From CAJXMH01 sp964001305 (GTDB lineage: Bacteria; Bacteroidota; Bacteroidia; Flavobacteriales_E; Vicingaceae): DNA of 64,000 nt. The stretch spans positions 1-64,000 of the forward strand of contig CAXFAI010000023.1 of the NCBI GenBank assembly GCA_964001305.1, in the 5' to 3' direction. A program made the translations under genes and the position numbers. Positions 27,371 to 37,043 of this stretch are shown piece after piece (position 1 is the first letter of the stretch; each line of letters opens with the position of its first letter). Below the pieces are notes generated by a model. That model was not told the DNA's origin, searched no databases, and worked only from the letters and a program-made list of their open reading frames with translations.

Positions 27371-28019
27371 GCTTGCATTAATTATTCCTGCCCTTCTTCT
27401 TTTTGTAGGTATAGGAATAGCTTACCAAATGATTAAGGCAGATCGAAAGTTGCCAATCTACTCCCCCATTATGCTTAATCCTGAATTGGTAGACAAATCC
27501 ATGCAGGATGTAAAAAAGAATCATCGTATTGCTGATTTTTCACTTATCAATCAAGATGGAGAAGAATTTACTAGTAGGGACTTAGAAGGAAAATATTATG
27601 TCACTGACTTCTTTTTTACCACTTGCCCAACCATTTGTCCGGATATGAGTAGTCAGTTAATGCGCGTTCAAGAAGCATATTCTGATGTTAGTGATTTTAT
27701 GATTGTTTCTCATTCGGTTACTCCAAAAATAGATAGCCCATCTGTTTTAAAGGCTTACGCTGAATTGTATGATGCAAATCCAAAGCAATGGGTATTTCTT
27801 ACAGGTGATAAAAAAGTAATTTACGATTTAGCACGAAAGTCTTACTTTGCAGCAACTACTGAAGGAGATGGTGGTGTTGATGACTTTATTCACACTGAGA
27901 ATTTTATTTTAGTTGATAAAGAAAAGCGAATTAGAGGTTTCTATGATGGTACAAATCCTGAAAGTGTGGATAAACTCATAGAGGATATTGAGATTTTACA
28001 ACAAGAATATTTGCCTTAA
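27360..28019 (+). CDS. SCO1/SenC-family copper chaperone
   Basis: The 219-residue protein is anchored by an N-terminal helix (about 5-22) with its thioredoxin fold outside. The SCO motif C89-P-T-I-C93 (FFFTTCPTICPDM) and the conserved His in FIHTENFILVDKEKR are present; in SCO proteins these three residues bind copper for the CuA site of cytochrome c oxidase. It overlaps the preceding TlpA-like gene by 11 bases, and a small lipoprotein gene overlaps its end, showing a tightly coupled operon. The oxidase itself is not in this window. Confidence 0.9.
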   Translation: MKNKLALIIPALLLFVGIGIAYQMIKADRKLPIYSPIMLNPELVDKSMQDVKKNHRIADFSLINQDGEEFTSRDLEGKYYVTDFFFTTCPTICPDMSSQLMRVQEAYSDVSDFMIVSHSVTPKIDSPSVLKAYAELYDANPKQWVFLTGDKKVIYDLARKSYFAATTEGDGGVDDFIHTENFILVDKEKRIRGFYDGTNPESVDKLIEDIEILQQEYLP

Positions 28020-28143
28020 ATATGCGTTGATACTTTCATTGAGTATCACATTAACTTCATGTTTTATAGCTAAGAAGAAAAAACGAAAGCAAACTAAACT
28101 TCCAAGTATTGAGGAACTTCGCAAAAATTATGGCAAACGTTAA
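27988..28143 (+). CDS. small overlooked lipoprotein overlapping the SCO gene
   Basis: A frame open from 27982 to the stop at 28141-28143 encodes KYALILSLSITLTSCFIAKK, a clear lipoprotein signal with lipobox (LTSC), then a short basic tail ending EELRKNYGKR. The likely start is TTG at 27988 (51 residues), inside the SCO gene; there is no ATG. The stop overlaps the next small lipoprotein by 14 bases. Tiny lipoproteins of this kind are common and their role is unknown. The signal peptide makes coding likely even though the start is uncertain. Confidence 0.5.
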   Translation: MRFYNKNICLKYALILSLSITLTSCFIAKKKKRKQTKLPSIEELRKNYGKR

Positions 28144-28369
28144 TTCAAAGTACTTTTTCCTTTTGAGTATCTGCTTAGCCCTAATGGCTTGCAACCCTTA
28201 TAAAGGATTTAAGGGAGTTAACCCCAAAGGAATGAGCAACAAAACGGCTCCAAGTCAAGAGCTAAAGGATGATTACAAAAAGGCTTCTAAAAAAATGAAA
28301 AGGCAATACAAAAAAGAAATGCGGAAAAGACGAAAACGCATGGGCTCGAAGCCAGAAAATACGCCTTAA
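28130..28369 (+). CDS. small basic lipoprotein
   Basis: I choose ATG 28130 (79 residues), which starts a lipoprotein leader: MANVNSKYFFLLSICLALMA then Cys. Residues 45-79 are strongly basic (KKMKRQYKKEMRKRRKRMG), a feature of small surface or periplasmic lipoproteins that may contact acidic surfaces. No family is recognised. It is last in the TlpA-SCO operon and converges on the ABC ATPase gene with a 4-base overlap of stops. A longer frame from 28109 would place the leader internally, so I reject that start. Confidence 0.7.
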   Translation: MANVNSKYFFLLSICLALMACNPYKGFKGVNPKGMSNKTAPSQELKDDYKKASKKMKRQYKKEMRKRRKRMGSKPENTP

Positions 28370-29136
28370 ATTTTTATTCGAAAGTGTTTGTTTTCAATAT
28401 CATATCGATAAGTATCTCCTAAAAGAAGCTGCTGGTACACGCAATTTTCGTAAAACTCTTCAACAGCAAACTCATGCAAACGTTGATTAGCAATTAGCCA
28501 CACTTTTGTCGCAATTTGCAAAGCAAGCTCAAATTGATGAGAAGAAAAAATGATAGTTTTTCCCTCCTCTGAAAGTGATTTCAACAGCTTAAGCTGTGTA
28601 CTTATGTTCTTAATATCTAAATGAGTGGTTGGTTCATCAAGAATTAGCAAATTGGTTTGTTGAGCAATAGCTCTGGCTAAAAATACTGTTTGTCGTTCAC
28701 CATCACTTAACTCTGCAATTCGTTTGCTCCCAAAATCTGCTAAGCCACAAATCCGCTTACTTTTCTCTATAACGGCCATATCCTTTTCTGACAACTTACT
28801 TAGCCAATTGGTAAAAGGATATCTTCCAAAAGCGATAAACTCATCAACTTGCATTAACCCATTAACCGATTTATAAGTTAGTACCAATGCCATTTCTTTA
28901 GCTAGTTCAGACTTTGACCAATCTACAATTTGTTTCCCTTTAAATTGAATATCTCCTTTTAAAGGTTTTTGTAATGCAGCTAGGGTTTTGATCAAGGTTG
29001 ATTTACCAGATCCATTTTCTCCAAGCATAAGTACTATATCTCCTTGGTTTACTGAAAATGAAGCATTTTCTATTACCTGTTTCTGACTTGTATAACCCAC
29101 AGAAAGTGATTCACTATGTAGTATTGTTTGATTCAA
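28366..29136 (-). CDS. ABC transporter ATPase of a cobalamin/iron-chelate importer (FecE/BtuD family)
   Basis: The 256-residue ATP-binding protein has Walker A GENGSGKST (about 40-48), Q-loop, signature LSDGERQTVFLAR, Walker B LLILDEPTTHLD and switch His in FSSHQFELAL. The sequence is of the FepC/BtuD subfamily that drives vitamin B12, haem or siderophore uptake. It starts with TTG in a TTGA overlap with the stop of the permease gene, so translation is coupled. The operon order is giant repeat protein, binding protein, permease, ATPase. Substrate is inferred; B12 is plausible because a riboswitch-controlled cobalamin operon lies upstream on the same strand. Confidence 0.9.
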   Translation of the reverse strand: MNQTILHSESLSVGYTSQKQVIENASFSVNQGDIVLMLGENGSGKSTLIKTLAALQKPLKGDIQFKGKQIVDWSKSELAKEMALVLTYKSVNGLMQVDEFIAFGRYPFTNWLSKLSEKDMAVIEKSKRICGLADFGSKRIAELSDGERQTVFLARAIAQQTNLLILDEPTTHLDIKNISTQLKLLKSLSEEGKTIIFSSHQFELALQIATKVWLIANQRLHEFAVEEFYENCVYQQLLLGDTYRYDIENKHFRIKI

Positions 29137-30143
29137 AAGCTAGCAGAGATATTTTGTTTCTTGAATAAAATCCACAAGATAATTGGGATGCCAATTAAGC
29201 TTGTGATGGAATTGATTGGGAGGCTAATTCCAGATAGGAAAATACTACACAACAAATCACTTAAAAGTAAAATTACGGCACCTAATAAAGCGCTTATAGG
29301 AATTAAATGAAAGTGATTGGTAGATTGAATCATTATACGTGCTAAATGCGGCACAATAATTCCTACAAAACCAATTGGTCCGCAAAAGGCGGTAACCATT
29401 CCTGCTAAGGTTCCACTAATTAAAATTACAGCTAACCGTATAGGGTAAATTGAATAACCAAGGCTTTGCATGTACTCCTCTCCTAGCAATAATACATTTA
29501 AAGCCTTACCTAAAAGAAATGCAAACAAAACCAATAGTAGATTAACTATACCGAACCAAAACAATTCAGGATAAGATAAGCCTTCTAAACTACCTAAAGT
29601 CCAAATGAGAAAGGCCTTTAATTGGTAGTCTGTGCTAAAGTATTGTAAAATTCCAATGATTGCAGTTGCTATGGAACCAATCATAATTCCGAGAATGAGT
29701 AAACTCATTACATCTTTAAGCCGAAGAGAGACAAGAAACAGGACCAACATTACTGCTATTGCACCTAAAATGGCTGCTACAGTTAAACTAGATTGAGCTA
29801 AAAGACCAAAACCGAATGCACCAGCACTTAAGACCAATAATGCGACTCCTAAGCCTGCTCCTGAACTAATTCCTAATAAATACGGACCAGCTAATGGATT
29901 TCTAAATAAGGTTTGCATTAATAAACCTGATACAGATAGTGAAACTCCACATAAAATGGCAGTAATAGCCTTTGGAAGTCTAGATTGTAATACGATTAAT
30001 TCGTGATTCGGAGCGATATCTTCTCCAAATAACAGTTGAATGATTTCGGTCATTGGAATGGAAACACTTCCATTAAAAAGACTTAATAGAAATAGTACTG
30101 GTAAAGCAATCAATAAGATAAGTATCCAGCCTTTTCTCATCAT
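29133..30143 (-). CDS. FecCD-family ABC permease (iron-chelate/B12)
   Basis: The 336-residue protein has about ten transmembrane helices. It shows the FecCD hallmarks: LRLPKAITAILCG-like opening (QSRLPKAITAILCGVSLSVS), GLLMQTLFRNPLAGPYLLGIS, and the coupling-helix region GPIGFVGIIVPHLARI near 265-280. It dimerises as the membrane channel of a type II importer for corrinoids, haem or ferric siderophores. ATG overlaps the stop of the binding-protein gene (ATGA), and its own stop overlaps the ATPase start. Confidence 0.92.
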   Translation of the reverse strand: MMRKGWILILLIALPVLFLLSLFNGSVSIPMTEIIQLLFGEDIAPNHELIVLQSRLPKAITAILCGVSLSVSGLLMQTLFRNPLAGPYLLGISSGAGLGVALLVLSAGAFGFGLLAQSSLTVAAILGAIAVMLVLFLVSLRLKDVMSLLILGIMIGSIATAIIGILQYFSTDYQLKAFLIWTLGSLEGLSYPELFWFGIVNLLLVLFAFLLGKALNVLLLGEEYMQSLGYSIYPIRLAVILISGTLAGMVTAFCGPIGFVGIIVPHLARIMIQSTNHFHLIPISALLGAVILLLSDLLCSIFLSGISLPINSITSLIGIPIILWILFKKQNISASF

Positions 30144-31276
30144 TTTAGTTTTTGATAATACTTTAATTCATGATTAGACAACACTTCTGGATGAAAAATG
30201 TGAATTAAATCTGCTAATACCCAATGCGGTTTACAAACTGCTGACTCCCAATAATCATTTCCACCAAATTGGTTGATTCGCTTATTGTTATTAAAGACTA
30301 ATCCTGTTTTAATGGAAGAAAAAGCATTAAATCGTTCGTCAAATTCTATAAGTTCATCAATGCTAGATTTTGCTCCTGGGTTTATCCAATACTCTGAAGG
30401 TATTCCTTTTTCAAAAGCAGTTTCGATATCTAAGGGTATACTAGCTTGCTCTTGATATTCTTGCCAAACATAAGAGGCATTAGCATCCTTTAAATATTGA
30501 GCTTGAAATGAATTTCCACCACTTACATACCAAGTTCCTTTCCAGGGTAAGCTAATCATCACTGTTGGTTTATTTTTTACTTTAGAAGCTATTCCTTTTA
30601 AAGAATCGTACCGTTGCTGAACTTCTTGACTTTTAGCTTGTGCAAATTGAACCGATTCATTTCCATAAAAAGCAGCAAAAGCAATTAGCCATTTAGCCTT
30701 TTCAAGTGGAGTTGTTTCCATGAATTCGGCAATATTTACGGCTTTAATTCCTTGTCTCCTCAACGATTCTACTTCTTTTAAATCTGAAGCATCGATACTA
30801 AAAGTGAAGAGCACATCCACTTGTGAATCAATTAATTTCTCTGCATTTAAAGTCTGTTTGCCAAACTCTTCAATCTTATGATTCTTAATCCGTACTCTAA
30901 ATATTGAATCGTAATACAAATCGGTATTGCTTGCTCCAATGATACTTTCTTGTTTACCCAATTCATTGATAAATCCTAAATGTGTAGTTGAATTAATCAC
31001 TGATTTATGAATTGGGATTTTGATTATATGAGTGAACTCTCCTTCTAAATTATCTGGGACATCATTATTGTATAAATAGTATCTCTCTACTTGTTTAGCA
31101 TCTTTAAAAGGGGATTTTACCTCTAGGATATAGTCCTTGTTTTCTAATTCTAACAACTTAAAATGTTTCGTAGAATCGATTAAATGACTAATCGGTGTAC
31201 TTACATTTTCCTTGGAAGGTGAATGACAAGCGAATAATACACCAAGTAGAATAAATAAAACTGCATTGCGAATCAT
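30140..31276 (-). CDS. ABC importer substrate-binding lipoprotein
   Basis: I choose ATG 31276 (378 residues), 4 bases after the stop of the giant repeat gene; it starts a lipoprotein leader MIRNAVLFILLGVLFA then Cys. A longer frame from 31348 would have no signal peptide at the N-terminus. The rest has the two-lobed binding-protein fold of the FepB/BtuF class III: IIGASNTDLYYD, a long backbone helix (TPLEKAKWLIAFAAFYGNES), SGGNSFQAQYLKDANASYVW and C-terminal helices. It should deliver the ligand to the FecCD permease encoded next. Ligand unknown (corrinoid or iron chelate). Confidence 0.85.
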   Translation of the reverse strand: MIRNAVLFILLGVLFACHSPSKENVSTPISHLIDSTKHFKLLELENKDYILEVKSPFKDAKQVERYYLYNNDVPDNLEGEFTHIIKIPIHKSVINSTTHLGFINELGKQESIIGASNTDLYYDSIFRVRIKNHKIEEFGKQTLNAEKLIDSQVDVLFTFSIDASDLKEVESLRRQGIKAVNIAEFMETTPLEKAKWLIAFAAFYGNESVQFAQAKSQEVQQRYDSLKGIASKVKNKPTVMISLPWKGTWYVSGGNSFQAQYLKDANASYVWQEYQEQASIPLDIETAFEKGIPSEYWINPGAKSSIDELIEFDERFNAFSSIKTGLVFNNNKRINQFGGNDYWESAVCKPHWVLADLIHIFHPEVLSNHELKYYQKLK

Positions 31277-31280
31277 GAAA

Positions 31281-34200
31281 CTAGCGACTTTCTTCATCCC
31301 AAATTTCTTTGGTGATATTAGCTCCATTTTTGGTGTAAAATATTCCACCCCAAGAGTAGAGGGTCTTTTCGTAAATATCCGTTTGTGTACCTTCTACAAC
31401 AATTCGTCGAATGGTTGTGCTACCATTTGAATTCTCAATAATTTTTTCAGTTACACCTTGAGGATATTCAGCAGATTCCGGATCTTGTCTAGGTTTGTCT
31501 TCACCGCTATAATATTCTTTTTCACTATTCTCTTGTCTTCTCTTCTCCGATTCCGCATTTAAGCTCTCTGTTTCTTCTTTTAAGTCCACTTGGATTTTTT
31601 CAATTTTCTCTTGATTTTCAGAGTAATTGTCCTTTCGCTCATTTTTCATTTGCTGATCCAACTGAGCTTGGTCATTAATGTTTTCTTGCTGCTCTCCAAT
31701 TCTACGATCTGCATCGTTAACTAACTCCTTCTCATATTCAGGAACAGCTTGCTTTTGTTCATCAACAACTTCTTGACCATGCTTAAATGAATTGGCTTGT
31801 TTTTGTTGCTGCTCTTCAATTAGTTCTTCTCTGAATTCTTCAATATTTTCATTCTCTTCTTCTGTACGTTCATTTCCTCCTTCTACATACTCTTTCTGTG
31901 TCTCAACGTATCTCTCAGATTTTTCATTTAACATTTTTGTATGTTGTTCTCCCCTGTTTTCCGCTTTTTCTTGATTAAACGTACGTATGTCTTTATCTAT
32001 TTCAACTACTTTATTTTGCTCTTCTCCAATTCTTTCATCTTGCTTACTGTAGCGGTATTCACGACTAATTTTTATTTCTTCATTTTCATTTTCTACAAGC
32101 TCCTTTTTGCCATCAACCAATTGAAGGTTACGTTCTTGATTGTTTTTTTCCTGATTGGCTAAAAAGTCTTCTTTCTCTGCCATCACATCTTCTCTATCTC
32201 GTTTTGCTTCATTTCTATTTTCCTTTTCTTCTTCACTAATCGCCTTTTCTTTTACCTTAACCGTTTCATAATTTTTCAAGTTAAGTTCATCAACTTCTTC
32301 AGTTTGCTTTTTGAGGCTAACACTTATTTCTTCAATTTTAGATTGAGCTTCCAACCTTCTTTTTTCCTCTTCTTCTCTTTCTTTGTTTTTAAGCTCTTCT
32401 AGGACTTTTTGCTTTTCCGTTAAGGTTTTATTTTTATTCGAATTCTTCTTACTCCACATTTCTTTGTAAAGCGCGTCAATTCGAGCTTCTGCATCTCCAT
32501 CAATCGTAGCTTTAGGACCAGTTTGTATTTGAATCGGCTCATCCATCTTCTTCAAAGCCTCTGCTTTTCTTTTTCGTTGCTCTTCTAAATTCTGCTCAAT
32601 GATTACAAGTTGTTCTTTCGGATAACTCTCTTTTTTAATACCCAAAGCTGCTTGATATTTAGATTTTGCTTTTAAGTAATTCTCTTTCTTAAATGCATCA
32701 TCACCTTCATTTATAAATTGCTCATACTGAATTGCATCTTGCTTTGCTTTCGATTGAGCTTCAGCTTTTGCTTTGAAATAAGCTGTAATCTTATCCATTT
32801 GCTCTTGGGGATAAGTTTTGGAAGGTTTTAAACTCAAAGCAAGACGGTACTCATTTTCAGCATCATTGTAATTCTTTTCTTGATACAATTTATCTGCATT
32901 TGCAATAGCTGTTTGGTAAGCCATTTCATTTTCAGCTTCTCTTTGCTGTTGTAGTTTAATTTCCTCTTCTTTTGCTTTGGCATTAGCGATAGCTAACTCA
33001 GCTTCCTTAATCTTATCTTGAGGTAAAGTTTCATTTGGTTTTAAGGTTTTAGCTCTTTCGTAGGCTCTAATTGCGCCTTTGTAATCACCTTCGCTAAACA
33101 GGGTTTGCCCTTCTGTCATAGCTGCTTCATACTTGCGTTGAAGAAATTCATTTTGCTCAGCCTGAGCTAATTTTAATTGCTCAATTTCTTGAATTTTTGT
33201 TGTCGGATATTCTTCTTCCGCTTTTATACCCAATGCTTTTTGATAGGCAGCAATTGCCACATCGTAATTCTTATTTGCCAAAGCTTGATCTCCTTCTGCA
33301 ATCGCATTTTGATAATTAGCTTCTTTTTGAGCCGCTTTGGCTTCAAGCGCTTGTTTTTCAGCTAATGCCTGTAATCTTTTTTCGATTTCGGCAATTTGCT
33401 GAGCCGGATAAGGATTTTCTAAAACCCCTAAAGCTTCCTCATATTTGTCTTTGGCACCTTCTAAATCGTTATCAGCTAAAAGTGCATCACCTTCGGCGAT
33501 TAAGGCCTGATATTTTGCCTCTTTCTGCGCTTTTTCTTTTTCCGCAGTTTTTAATGCAATGGATGCTCTTTGTTCTTCAATAGCAGCAAGCTGATCTTTG
33601 GGATATTGCTCGTCTTTTACAGTTAATGCTTCTTCATACTTAGCCTGTGCCTCATCAAGCTTACTTTCTCCCAACAACTGATCCGCTTCCGCGATTAGAG
33701 CTTGGTATTGTGCATCAAGTTTAGCTTGCTCCTCGGCTGCTGCTTCTTCTTGTGCAGCAGCGGCTAATTCTTGTCTGGGTGTTTCAATAGCAGCAAGCTG
33801 ATCTTTGGGATATTGCTCGTCCTTTACAGTTAATGCTTCTTCATATTTGGCTTGCGCCTCATCAAGTTTACTTTCTCCCAACAACTGATCAGCTTCAGCA
33901 ATTAACGCTTGATATTGAGCATCTTTTTCTGCTTGGGCTTCTTCCTTCAATCGAATCTCTTCTTGCTCAGCCGCCAATGCTTCAAGTTTCGCATCTATCT
34001 CAGCAATTTTATCTTTAGGATATTGTTCTTCTGATTTAATAGAACTTGCTTCAACATATTTCGCTTTGGCAGCTTCTAACTCTTCCTTATCAAACAACTT
34101 ATCGGCCTCCTTAATAGCTTCTGCATAAGCTTTTTCTTGCTCTTCTGCATCGGCAAGAGTTGAATTAATCTCTTCTATTTTTTCTTTTGGGTATGATTCT

Positions 34201-36935
34201 TCACTTTTCAAAGACAATGCCTCTTGATAGCTTTTTCTGGCATTTTCTAACTCATTAGCAGCCAATTGTCCATCAGCGATATTTATTAATGAATCATATT
34301 GAGCTTGAAGTCTTTCTTGCTTCGCTTTTTCTTCTGCCTCTTCAGCTAATTGCTTTTGCAAAGTTTCTAGCTCCTTTATTTTATCTTTTGGATATGCTTC
34401 ATCTGCTTTAAGTTCAACTGCCTTCTGAAAAGCAACAATGGCTTCAGCATATTTTTTGTCATTTGTAAATTGATCTCCTTCTGCAATAGCTGCTTGATAA
34501 TCGGCTTCCAATTTTGCAGCTGCTTCTTCTTCGGCAGCTAACTGTTCTAGTTTTGTCTTTATCTCATCAATTCTACCTTGTGGGTATGAATCTTCCTTAA
34601 TCGCAAGGGCTTCTTCATAAGCAGTTTGCGCTTCTGCCCATGATTCCTTATCAAAAAGCGCATCTGCTTTTTCAATAGCTGCAGTGTAGCTTGCTTCTTT
34701 TTCTGCTTGCTCTGCAATTTGCTTTTCTATATCTGCAATTTTATCCTTTGGGTATTGCTCTTCTTTAATTTTAAGCGCTTCTTCATAATCCGACTTAGCT
34801 CCTTCTAAATCCGTATTCGCTAATAATTCGTCTCCTTTTTGAATGGCCGCATCATAGGCAGCATTTTGTTCAGCTACTTCGGCCATTAACTTTGAAATCT
34901 CGCCTAATTTATCTTGCGGGTATTTCTCTTCTCCCTTAATGCTTAATGCTGTTTCATATTCTTTTTTTGCTGTTTCATAATCTTTTGAAGAAAAAGCGGC
35001 ATCTGCTGCCTCTATTGCAGCCTTATATTTAGCATCAGCCTCAGCAAGGGCTTTCTGTTTAGCGTCAATTTCTTGTAACTTATCTTTCGGGTACTGTTCC
35101 TCAGCTTTTAATGAAAGTGCCTCTTGATAAAACTTCTTTGCATTTTCAAAGTCTTCATTCGTTAAAGCATCATCTCCATTTTGAATGGCCTTCTGATAAG
35201 CAGCTTCGCTTTCTTGCATTTTAACAACAATACCTTCAATTTCACTAAGCTTATCTTTCGGATATTGCTCATCTGGTTTAATCGCAATTGCTTCATTAAA
35301 GGCCGTTTTAGCCGCTTCAAAATCTTCAGCTGCTAAGGCTTGATCTCCTTTCTGAATGGCAGCATTGTAATTCTCATCCTTTTTAGCTTGTTCCGCGAGT
35401 AAGGTATCTATTTCCTTTATTTTATCCAGAGGATATGTTTCCGTTGGCTTTAATGAACTTGCCTCTTGAAACAATGTCTTTGCGTTTTCATAAGACTGAC
35501 TTGCGAGTGCTTGGTCTGCTTCTTTTATTTTATTCTGATACTCCTGCTCTTTCGCTTCTTGCTTAGCTAATAGCTCATCAATTTCTTTAATCTTATTCTT
35601 CGGGTACTCTTCATCCGACTTTATTTTAATCGCTTCTTGAAAGGCAGCTTTAGCCGTGGCAAAATCATTAGCAGTTAAGGCATCGTCTCCTTTTTGAATA
35701 GCTGCTAAGTAGTCTTGTTGTTTTTTTACTTCTGCTGCTAGCAGCTCATCCACTTTAGCTATTTGGTCAGCAGGATATTTTTCAGCAGGTTTTAAACCTA
35801 ATGCCTTTTGATAGGATGATTTAGCAAGCTCATAATCTTTTGCAGCTAGGGCCTCGTCTGCTGATTTGATGGCATCTTGATACTCTTGCTCTTTCGCATT
35901 TCGTTTTTCAAGCTCAGCATTAATTTCAGCTAGCTTGTTTTTTGGATAGCTTTCTTCAGGTTTTAGTGAAGCCGCTTCTTCAAATGAAGTTTTCGCTGTA
36001 TTTAAATCACTTGCTTTTAGTGCATTATCTCCCCTTTCTATGGCGGTTAAATAATCTTGCTCAACTTTCGCTTGCTTTGCTAATAAAGTTTGAACTTCCT
36101 TGATTTTGGTTTGTGGATATTCCTCATCCGGCTTATATCCTGAAGCTCTCTTAAACTCAGCAATAGCTGTTTCATAGTTTTTAGAAGCTAAAGCCGCATC
36201 AGCTTTACCGATTGCATCATCATATTTTTTATTCGTCTCTCGAATTTTAATGAGCTTGGTCTCCAATTCTGCTAATTGAAATGTAGGATATGTTTCAATG
36301 GGCATCAATTCAGCGGCCTTTTTGTAATACGTTTCTGCATCTTCCCACTTTTCTTCTTTAAAGGCTTTGTCTGCTACTTTAATCGCTTCATCGTATTGCT
36401 TTTGCTTTTGTGCCTCATTCTGAGCTTCTTGTTCTTTCTTTTCTAGGTAATCTTCTTCGAGTTGCTCTAGTTTAGACTTCATTTCCTTGGTGTAACCTCT
36501 ATCGGCATCAAAACCGGCAATGGAAGGGTCATATTGAATTTTACCAATCGGCTTATTCAAAATGTTGTAGTCTAAACCATCAATTTTCTTGAAAACATCT
36601 ACTTCTGCAGGAAAATAGGTTTCACCTTGAATGTCTTCGGGCGGCACTCCGTTGGTGTTAATTTCTAACTTTTTCTTAATTAGACCATCATTTCCACCAA
36701 TTTCAACGGTGTATACTCCACCGGGTTTCATCGGAATATCAGCCATTCCCTTTCCATCGGTAAGTACCTTTTCAACAAATTTGCCATCACGATATACATT
36801 GATTTCAGCTCCTGCACGTTTTTTACCATCTTCAGTCACAACCATTTCCATGATTAATGACCAATTTTGGGCCTTTGCAGAGTAGCCCAAAAGCAGTAAA
36901 CTAAACAGAATTGAAATTTTAATAAATTGTCGCAA
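31281..36935 (-). CDS. giant exported repeat protein: 21 TPR-like ~57-residue repeats plus charged coiled coil
   Basis: The 1884-residue protein starts with TTG and a signal peptide (MRQFIKISILFSLLLLGYSA). Residues about 25-115 look like a carboxypeptidase-regulatory-like beta domain (GAEINVYRDGKFVEKVLTDG). From residue 181 to about 1461 I count 21 units of 56-71 residues with consensus Y..AI...D.AL....y..A...Y..AL.lK..e.YP..KI.EI...L, a TPR-like helix pair with an added YP-containing helix. Residues 1462-1800 are an extremely Glu/Lys-rich coiled coil, and the C-terminus (IFYTKNGANITKEIWDEESR) is a short unique tail. It is probably a periplasmic or outer-membrane-associated scaffold. It sits directly upstream of an ABC importer and may share its mRNA. 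Function unknown. Confidence 0.8.
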   Translation of the reverse strand: MRQFIKISILFSLLLLGYSAKAQNWSLIMEMVVTEDGKKRAGAEINVYRDGKFVEKVLTDGKGMADIPMKPGGVYTVEIGGNDGLIKKKLEINTNGVPPEDIQGETYFPAEVDVFKKIDGLDYNILNKPIGKIQYDPSIAGFDADRGYTKEMKSKLEQLEEDYLEKKEQEAQNEAQKQKQYDEAIKVADKAFKEEKWEDAETYYKKAAELMPIETYPTFQLAELETKLIKIRETNKKYDDAIGKADAALASKNYETAIAEFKRASGYKPDEEYPQTKIKEVQTLLAKQAKVEQDYLTAIERGDNALKASDLNTAKTSFEEAASLKPEESYPKNKLAEINAELEKRNAKEQEYQDAIKSADEALAAKDYELAKSSYQKALGLKPAEKYPADQIAKVDELLAAEVKKQQDYLAAIQKGDDALTANDFATAKAAFQEAIKIKSDEEYPKNKIKEIDELLAKQEAKEQEYQNKIKEADQALASQSYENAKTLFQEASSLKPTETYPLDKIKEIDTLLAEQAKKDENYNAAIQKGDQALAAEDFEAAKTAFNEAIAIKPDEQYPKDKLSEIEGIVVKMQESEAAYQKAIQNGDDALTNEDFENAKKFYQEALSLKAEEQYPKDKLQEIDAKQKALAEADAKYKAAIEAADAAFSSKDYETAKKEYETALSIKGEEKYPQDKLGEISKLMAEVAEQNAAYDAAIQKGDELLANTDLEGAKSDYEEALKIKEEQYPKDKIADIEKQIAEQAEKEASYTAAIEKADALFDKESWAEAQTAYEEALAIKEDSYPQGRIDEIKTKLEQLAAEEEAAAKLEADYQAAIAEGDQFTNDKKYAEAIVAFQKAVELKADEAYPKDKIKELETLQKQLAEEAEEKAKQERLQAQYDSLINIADGQLAANELENARKSYQEALSLKSEESYPKEKIEEINSTLADAEEQEKAYAEAIKEADKLFDKEELEAAKAKYVEASSIKSEEQYPKDKIAEIDAKLEALAAEQEEIRLKEEAQAEKDAQYQALIAEADQLLGESKLDEAQAKYEEALTVKDEQYPKDQLAAIETPRQELAAAAQEEAAAEEQAKLDAQYQALIAEADQLLGESKLDEAQAKYEEALTVKDEQYPKDQLAAIEEQRASIALKTAEKEKAQKEAKYQALIAEGDALLADNDLEGAKDKYEEALGVLENPYPAQQIAEIEKRLQALAEKQALEAKAAQKEANYQNAIAEGDQALANKNYDVAIAAYQKALGIKAEEEYPTTKIQEIEQLKLAQAEQNEFLQRKYEAAMTEGQTLFSEGDYKGAIRAYERAKTLKPNETLPQDKIKEAELAIANAKAKEEEIKLQQQREAENEMAYQTAIANADKLYQEKNYNDAENEYRLALSLKPSKTYPQEQMDKITAYFKAKAEAQSKAKQDAIQYEQFINEGDDAFKKENYLKAKSKYQAALGIKKESYPKEQLVIIEQNLEEQRKRKAEALKKMDEPIQIQTGPKATIDGDAEARIDALYKEMWSKKNSNKNKTLTEKQKVLEELKNKEREEEEKRRLEAQSKIEEISVSLKKQTEEVDELNLKNYETVKVKEKAISEEEKENRNEAKRDREDVMAEKEDFLANQEKNNQERNLQLVDGKKELVENENEEIKISREYRYSKQDERIGEEQNKVVEIDKDIRTFNQEKAENRGEQHTKMLNEKSERYVETQKEYVEGGNERTEEENENIEEFREELIEEQQQKQANSFKHGQEVVDEQKQAVPEYEKELVNDADRRIGEQQENINDQAQLDQQMKNERKDNYSENQEKIEKIQVDLKEETESLNAESEKRRQENSEKEYYSGEDKPRQDPESAEYPQGVTEKIIENSNGSTTIRRIVVEGTQTDIYEKTLYSWGGIFYTKNGANITKEIWDEESR
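33581..33923 (-). repeat. near-identical tandem pair within the giant repeat gene (units 15 and 16)
   Basis: 33581-33716 and 33788-33923 are 136-base copies offset by 207 bases (69 codons). They encode the same 44 residues (YQALIAEADQLLGES... to QLAAIE) but differ at about a dozen positions, all apparently synonymous. The other 19 units are much more diverged. Confidence 0.8.
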
Positions 36936-37043
36936 AAATAAATATTTTAAAGGTTAACAAATATCGTAAATTGACCTATAAAATAACAGTTTGGTAAGGT
37001 CTACTCTTTCAACGAATTATTGTTCATCAAATTATTTTGAGCT

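Noticed and set aside
31792..34018. Plus-strand Phe/Ser-rich ORFs opposite the giant repeat gene
   Set aside because: They mirror the Glu/Lys-rich repeats of the minus-strand gene and show no family features.
31281..36935. CRISPR or DNA-level tandem repeat array
   Set aside because: The repetition is at protein level with a codon-sized period and strong sequence drift; there are no spacers or palindromic repeats.
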